Positions 58,788 through 64,000 of a DNA stretch of 64,000 nucleotides are shown here, piece by piece (position 1 is the first letter of the stretch; every line of letters starts with the position of its first letter). The notes under the pieces were generated by a model. The model saw only the letters and a list, made by a program, of their open reading frames with translations, was not told where the DNA came from and ran no database searches. Both the position numbers and the translations under genes were made by a program. The DNA is from Aphelidium insulamus (lineage: Eukaryota; Aphelidiomycota; Aphelidea; Aphelidiaceae): positions 26,568 to 90,567 of the forward strand of contig JAZDSV010000052.1 in the NCBI GenBank assembly GCA_036784855.1, read 5' to 3'.

Positions 58788-59891
58788 ATGATGCCTCCAA
58801 CAATCTCGGTGCCTCGGTTCCCATTAATAGCGGCGCCCGCAGAGGCACCCGGCTCAGGTCCGGCCCCCACAGGTCTGGGTCTGTATGGACGGTTCGCGTT
58901 TGCGGGCGCGGTCTGCTGTGCAGTTACCCACGGCGCTCTCACGCCCGTCGACGTGGTATGACTGGACATTCATTTAACACGTATCCTAACACCACCTGGT
59001 CAGGTCAAGACAAGGATGCAGCTGGACCCGGAAAAGTATAACCGCGGCATGGTCTCGGGGTTCCGAACCGTGGTGAAGGAAGAGGGTTCCGGCGCCCTAC
59101 TCACCGGCTTTGGACCCACGTTTGCCGGATACTTTCTGCAAGGCGCCTTCAAGTTTGGCGGCAAGTACCCGTATTTACATAATTATCATCCTCTTATTGA
59201 CGTGTGTATTTCAGGATACGAGTTCTTCAAGAAGGCCTTCATCACACAGTTGGGCGCCGAGACTGCGTCCGAGTATCGATTGCCCATCTATGCGGCGTCA
59301 TCTGCGACCGCCGAGTTCTTTGCCGACATTGCGCTGTGCCCGCTGGAAGCCACTCGTATCCGTCTGGTGTCTCAGCCAACGTTCGCCAGTGGACTGTTGT
59401 CGGGGTTTGTGCGCATTCTGAAGGAGGAGGGTGTCGCGCGTGGGTTCTACTCTGGCTTCGGACCGATCCTATTCAAGCAGGTTCCGTACACCGTCACCAA
59501 GTTCATGATGTACGAAGTAGTGGCCGAGACCATCTACTCCACCATCTCCACACCCAGGGAGCAGATGGCCACGTCGACCGTGACCACCATCAACCTGGGT
59601 TCTGGGTTGATTGCCGGCGTCTGTGCCGCCATCATATCACAGCCCGCCGACACGCTGCTCTCCAAGATCAACAAGCAGAAGGGACAGAGCGGCGACAAGA
59701 GTTCCATCACGTCACGTCTGGTTGCCATGGCCAAGCAGTTGGGTGTGCGAGGACTGTTCCTTGGCATGGGCGCACGTATCGTGATGGTGGGCATGCTTAC
59801 CGCCGGTCAGTTTGCCATCTACGGCGACATCAAGCGCATGCTGGGGGCCACTGGTGGCACGGAGATTGCCAAGAAGGCCAAGAAGGCTTGA
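58788..59891 (+). CDS. Mitochondrial phosphate carrier
   Basis: SLC25-family carrier importing phosphate into the matrix. Exons are 58788-58955, 59004-59160 and 59215-59891, giving 333 aa. All three carrier signatures are intact: PVDVVKTRMQ, PLEATRIRLVSQ and PADTLLSKINKQ. Phosphate-carrier text includes LLTGFGPTFAGYFLQGAFKF, then GGYEFFKKAF, and GFYSGFGPILFKQVPYTVTK. Intron 2 (59161-59214) starts with GC (GGCG|GCAAGT); using it gives the family-consistent FGGYEFFKK, whereas a GT donor would break the frame. The start at 58788 (two adjacent ATGs) gives a short Pro/Ala N-terminus. Confidence 0.95.
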
Positions 59892-59933
59892 GTGGTGTTT
59901 CATGGCTATTGTTGTGCATAATGTTATGCTTGG

Positions 59934-59939
59934 AATAAA
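59934..59939 (+). promoter_or_regulatory. Polyadenylation signal AATAAA
   Basis: Canonical AATAAA 42 bp after the phosphate carrier stop codon. Confidence 0.6.
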
Positions 59940-60252
59940 AGTTTTATGTTCCACTCAGCATACATGAATACGTGGAATTTTATGCAGCCTTAATACAACT
60001 AGTGGCGGAGCTCAGGCGCTATGTAGAGGCCTTACTCGTCACGTGGGAGATGAACGTTCTGATGACCGTGGGGCATATGAAGCAGCATATTTAAGAGTAT
60101 GTCATGTAGGATATAAATACTTTCTAGACTGCATAATTTGACTATGTAATGCATGCTGCTTACACTTGCGCTTTGAATAGCGTGCACGCATGAAGTAACG
60201 CGGCGGGGCCAAACCATTGCGGCAATGTTTGAGAAATTTTAGAGAATCAGCA
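59940..60252. other. Intergenic, no gene seen
   Basis: About 310 bp between the phosphate carrier and RPAP1, with no recognisable feature. Confidence 0.6.
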
Positions 60253-63200
60253 ATGGTGATCGAGCGCGACGCGGACGAGGAAACGCTCTTATTGCAGCAG
60301 CAGGCGGCGTTTCTCGCACTGGACGCGTCTGAGCGGCGGCCGGTATGTGGGATGCAGAGATCTAATGTGGCTGATATCTATTGTGTGTGCAGGCTGCGCG
60401 CGTGCGGCGCAAGGTCGAGGCTACCTCCGGCGGTTCACAAATGGCGGGCGCCACTCCCGTCGCCAGTACAGTGGAGCGCGATATGATAAGCAGCGACTTT
60501 GGCATGGGTGGAAGTGGGGCCAAGCCGACCTCGCTGTCTTTGTCAGGGAAAGCGGTAGCGACCTCGCACGAAGAAAGGCCGCGGTCGCTTTTCGCCGGAC
60601 GCGTCCAGCAGCAGCTGCAGCAGCACAAGGCACAGAGCGATCCCATCGCTTATACCACTGCACGCGACGGATTCCCACGCACATTCACTGTGGAGGAGGG
60701 GAGCCATCCCGTAGTGGACTCTGCCCAGTCGGCGCACGCGGAGCCTATAAATGACTTACAAGATCATTCGGCGGATATTGACATTGACGGCAATGCTGCC
60801 CGTGTGGCTGCAATGACTCCCGAGGAGCATGCCGACGCGTTGGCTGAAATATCCTCGCGACTCTCGCCCGCCGTCATATCCATGCTGGAGCGCCGAGGTG
60901 CAGCCAAGGCAAACAGAGTCAGCGGTGCTATTCAGTCAAGCACAATGTTGGCTGCTACTCACACCGCGGAGAAGGCGACATCGAGTGCCGCCAACGACTC
61001 GCAAGTACTGCTTCTGGACACGAGTGGTGGGATGTCATTGTTACCGGCACCCAGCGGGAACGATGCGGGTGGATGCTTCACCGTGGCCGAGTTGGTGGAC
61101 CGCGTTCGAAGCCGTGCCTCGCCTCAGCGAGCCGCCGCCCTTCGCATCCTTGCCAAAGCTCTGCGCAGCGATAATGCCGAGGTGGGCTGTACACTGATTT
61201 TATCAGTCATTTTTGTGTTACTAATGCTGATATTGTAGTTGCGGCGAATGTACATCAAGCAACTGTCCGAGACGGAGGCAGCGTTCGCCGTCCGCCTCGC
61301 CCTGGACTCTGCCAACGTCACGGTGATTTGTGCCGCCATCGATGCAATTCACGCCATGCTGCATTGTGGAGCAGAAAGCGTGGCCGACAGTCAACTGAAT
61401 GCAAAGCTGCAGGACGCCATCAACCAGTTGAATATCGACGAAGGAGCACCAGATGAAATGTCGGTACATCGTCAGCTACTAAAGGTACCGGCCAGCCCAA
61501 TACTGGCCCTAGGATACCTGGCAACTGACACGCACACCCGGCTATCCTACCTGGCAAAGACCTTTGCATCAGCCGCCATGCCGCTGGATACCGTGTGTCA
61601 GCTGGTTGAGGTGTTGGCCGTACTTTCCGAGACGTGGGCGCTAGCCTCTTGTCTGCGCCCGGCCAGTGTGCGTGTACTTGGCCGTCTGAACCTTGTCGCC
61701 AACGTGGACACTGTTGCGCATCTGTGTGCCAGTGAATCGCCGTTTGCGCACTGCCGCACCCTTGATGACGGTCTCCTGCGACTGTTGTACTGTACACTAC
61801 GACAATGTAGAGCTTTAGCCCAGACGGCCAGTTCAAATCGTGATATCACGTCATGGCTAGCAGTGGTTCGCCTAACTGATCAGTTCAAAACCACGCAGCA
61901 GTACACTGGCTGGTGCGATGTGTGCCTATTGTGGGCCCGTTATGGCATCACTGATTGGATCGCGCATGACGAGGTCTCATTGCCACCGGAAAGACTGCTG
62001 GATGCCTGGACCGAGACCGAAAGCACACTGTGGACCACATTTGGCAGTCATATCTCGCGCTGGAGTCACAGCGATATTGGTGCCGAGTATGATGGCGATA
62101 CGGTTTCAAAATTCGTCGACTTGATGGCCGAGTTAATATTGGCAAGTCAAGAGTGTCTACTGGACGTTGACAGCTCTTTTGTGCGATGCTTGCGTGAATG
62201 CTGTGGGACTCTGCGCCAGTTCATCACTGATACTGTTGGTATGAAGAATATTCCTTCACTTGACGCTGTGAAGCTCTCTGCTTCGGCGATCAGACTGTTT
62301 ATCGCCGCTGAGCGCAGAGGTGTTGACATCAATTCATTGGCAGTCAAACTTCCACTCGAACAAATTGCAAACGTGCTACAACGACTGCTTCGAAAAGCAG
62401 AAACAATGTACGCGCAGGAAACGTGGTCGCTGTTGGAATCAGCTTCGTATCTGGCAGTTTTCTGCAAACATACGATGCCGATTGATGTCAAGCACATGCG
62501 CGACATTTGCTTTGCAGCACTGCGTTACGAGAAACGGATACATCTGCCCGGAAACACTGTCACGGCACTGCATGCATACTTGAGCTGCTCCACATCAAGT
62601 AATTTAAATGAAAGCGTTGCACATTATGGACTGGCCTGGTGCGGCGTGCAACTGTCGCGAGCTGGCAGTGATGAATGTATAGCGCGGACACTGCTGTTTG
62701 ACTGGCTGTTGAATCGAAGGCGTCTCGACCGGCTGTACAATGTAAGTGGTATGGAAGCAATGTCAGCGGCACAGCACGGCCGTTTGCTGCGCTTATTCTC
62801 ACAGACTGTGCCTGTGGGCTCCACTCCGGCTGGCCTGGAGAAATCCACCCATCTGCACCGCAGCCACGTGTATCTAGTGCGCGGTGGCACACTGGGCCAG
62901 CCACCAGATTCACTGATGTGCAAGCCACGCCATCAAGGTCATGACGAATTGCCGTGGCACATTTCAGCAGTAATGCCAAGTGTGCGTCGCGACCCTTCCC
63001 ACTTTCTAGACGGTAATGGTGAACTGCTGGTGGCGTGGCTTGGCTACGTGCGAGCGGTAGAATGTAGCATGAATATCGGTGTTATTGTCCAGCTGAATCC
63101 ATTGCACAAATGGTTCACGCTGATGGAATGCTATCTGGCGTTTGGCGGCGCGGATCAGATACCAACAAGCGCACTAGGCTGTATGCGGGATCTGCGAGCC

Positions 63201-63617
63201 CAGTGGCAACCGCGCCTCGACTCGGTACTGCATATTGCCACCGAAATGTCGCAGCAGCAGCTGGCCTCTCTGTACCGCACCTATCTGGCCTACGTGGAAT
63301 TGCTGGCCAGTGCATCATTCGGCGATGTGGAAATGGTCAAGCTGGCATTGCCCATGCTGGCGGTGCGCAGATTCCCGGCGGATTTCGCACTGGCATTCTG
63401 GCGCACATGCTGGCCAATGTTGAAGCTGATCGCTGTGCCTGCAAATGAATTTGCATTCTATGGTGGCTCAGGGGATCTCTCACACTATGACATCGGCAAT
63501 GATATTAGTTCGCAAGCGCGCGAGACTCTCTGTTCTCTCTACACTCGGGCGCTGGCTGACAACCTACTCCCTGATGGTAGCGGCTTGATGGCGATTGCTC
63601 GTCGTGCAGTCAAATAG
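60253..63617 (+). CDS. RPAP1: RNA polymerase II-associated protein 1 (RPAP1)-like
   Basis: Scaffold involved in RNA polymerase II assembly and nuclear import. Exons are 60253-60342, 60393-61181 and 61239-63617, giving 1,085 aa. N-terminal RPAP1_N-type text (RPRSLFAGRVQQQLQQH), the helical MTPEEHADALAEISSRLSPA block with VISMLERRG, and the RPAP1_C-type FTVAELVDRVRSRASPQRAA and LRILAKAL are recognisable. The remainder is a long helical repeat region (SETEAAFAVRLALDSANVTV, CQLVEVLAVLSETW, LYRTYLAYVELLASASF) as in other RPAP1 proteins. The start at 60253 is the first in-frame ATG. Introns are 50 and 57 nt, GT-AG, phase 0. Confidence 0.85.
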
Positions 63618-64000
63618 AGTGTGTGTTTAAGCGATTTTACAAAGCTTGCCAAATCAGACGCTGGCTTCACTATTCCTTCCAAGCGTGTTACAAAGATCAA
63701 CAGCGCTGTTCTCCGCGATTGTAAATAAAAACATTGTCCATTGCAATAATTAAGGCGCTGACGTGTCACGCAGTGGCATTGACGGCGCCTTGTCCGCGCG
63801 TGACAGCGACGCTTCATCGCCTCTGCGGCGCGCGCTATGGGTGGCCGTTGAGCGCACTCGCACTTACCTACATATTACTCCCTCACTCATTGCACCTGAC
63901 GCTGAAAGGTGGCATATTCCAGCGCACGCATGCTGATGCAAGTGTCGGACCGTATTGTGACGCGTTCCTCTCCGTACTGTCCCAGTGTGCCGTCTGATCG
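63618..64000. other. Right-hand end, unresolved
   Basis: An AATAAA motif at 63724-63729 probably ends RPAP1 transcripts. Beyond it the sequence becomes GC-rich and could include the 5' end of a plus-strand gene (an ATG near 63928 opens a frame running off the window), but nothing is recognisable. Confidence 0.4.

Overview
The window is nuclear DNA from a compact eukaryotic genome. Genes lie about 100-400 bp apart on both strands, and nearly all coding genes are split by very short spliceosomal introns, mostly 37-60 nt. My models contain about 88 introns. Two Pol III tRNA genes end in T6 runs, and AATAAA motifs follow some stop codons. The gene set (XK-related protein, KDM3-type JmjC, NIPBL/Scc2, XPC, PP2A B'', HYR repeats) fits a unicellular opisthokont or holozoan-like protist better than a plant or bacterium, but I cannot name the lineage. 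I see no viral, organellar or transposase sequence. All three stop codons are used and the code looks standard.

Layout. 1-11.9 kb: ESF1 (cut by the window edge), an unknown coiled-coil protein behind a duplicated upstream block, an XK-related membrane protein, a 1,601-residue secreted HYR protein and a divergent unknown gene. 12-19.3 kb: a signal-peptide ankyrin protein, NUP54, glycerol kinase with a 477-nt repeat-filled intron, a small secreted protein and a likely mitochondrial membrane protein. 19.8-31.7 kb: a KDM3-type demethylase, tRNA-Thr(AGT) beside cytosolic threonyl-tRNA synthetase, and cohesin loader Scc2. 32-44.4 kb (plus strand): an unknown 778-residue protein with a 23-nt microexon, a BTB protein, a mitochondrial PDK/BCKDK-family kinase, tRNA-Ala(AGC), XPC and a PP2A B'' subunit. 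44.5-54.4 kb: three tandem ankyrin genes, each with its own signal-peptide exon, then a divergent secreted Glu/Gly- and His/Gln/Pro-rich protein. 54.5-63.6 kb: a START-domain membrane protein, an ammonium transporter with 13 exons, a mitochondrial phosphate carrier and RPAP1.

Most genes are housekeeping (ribosome biogenesis, nuclear pore, translation, cohesin loading, DNA repair, mitochondrial metabolism). The unusual content is (i) four ankyrin proteins that appear to enter the secretory pathway although they carry an F-box-like helical segment, (ii) a high share of GC-AG introns with a GCAAGT-type donor, and (iii) large low-complexity or HYR-type secreted proteins. Exon boundaries were worked out by hand from GT/GC...AG sites, reading frame and family conservation. 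Where the family is well known they should be reliable; for unknown genes they are provisional.
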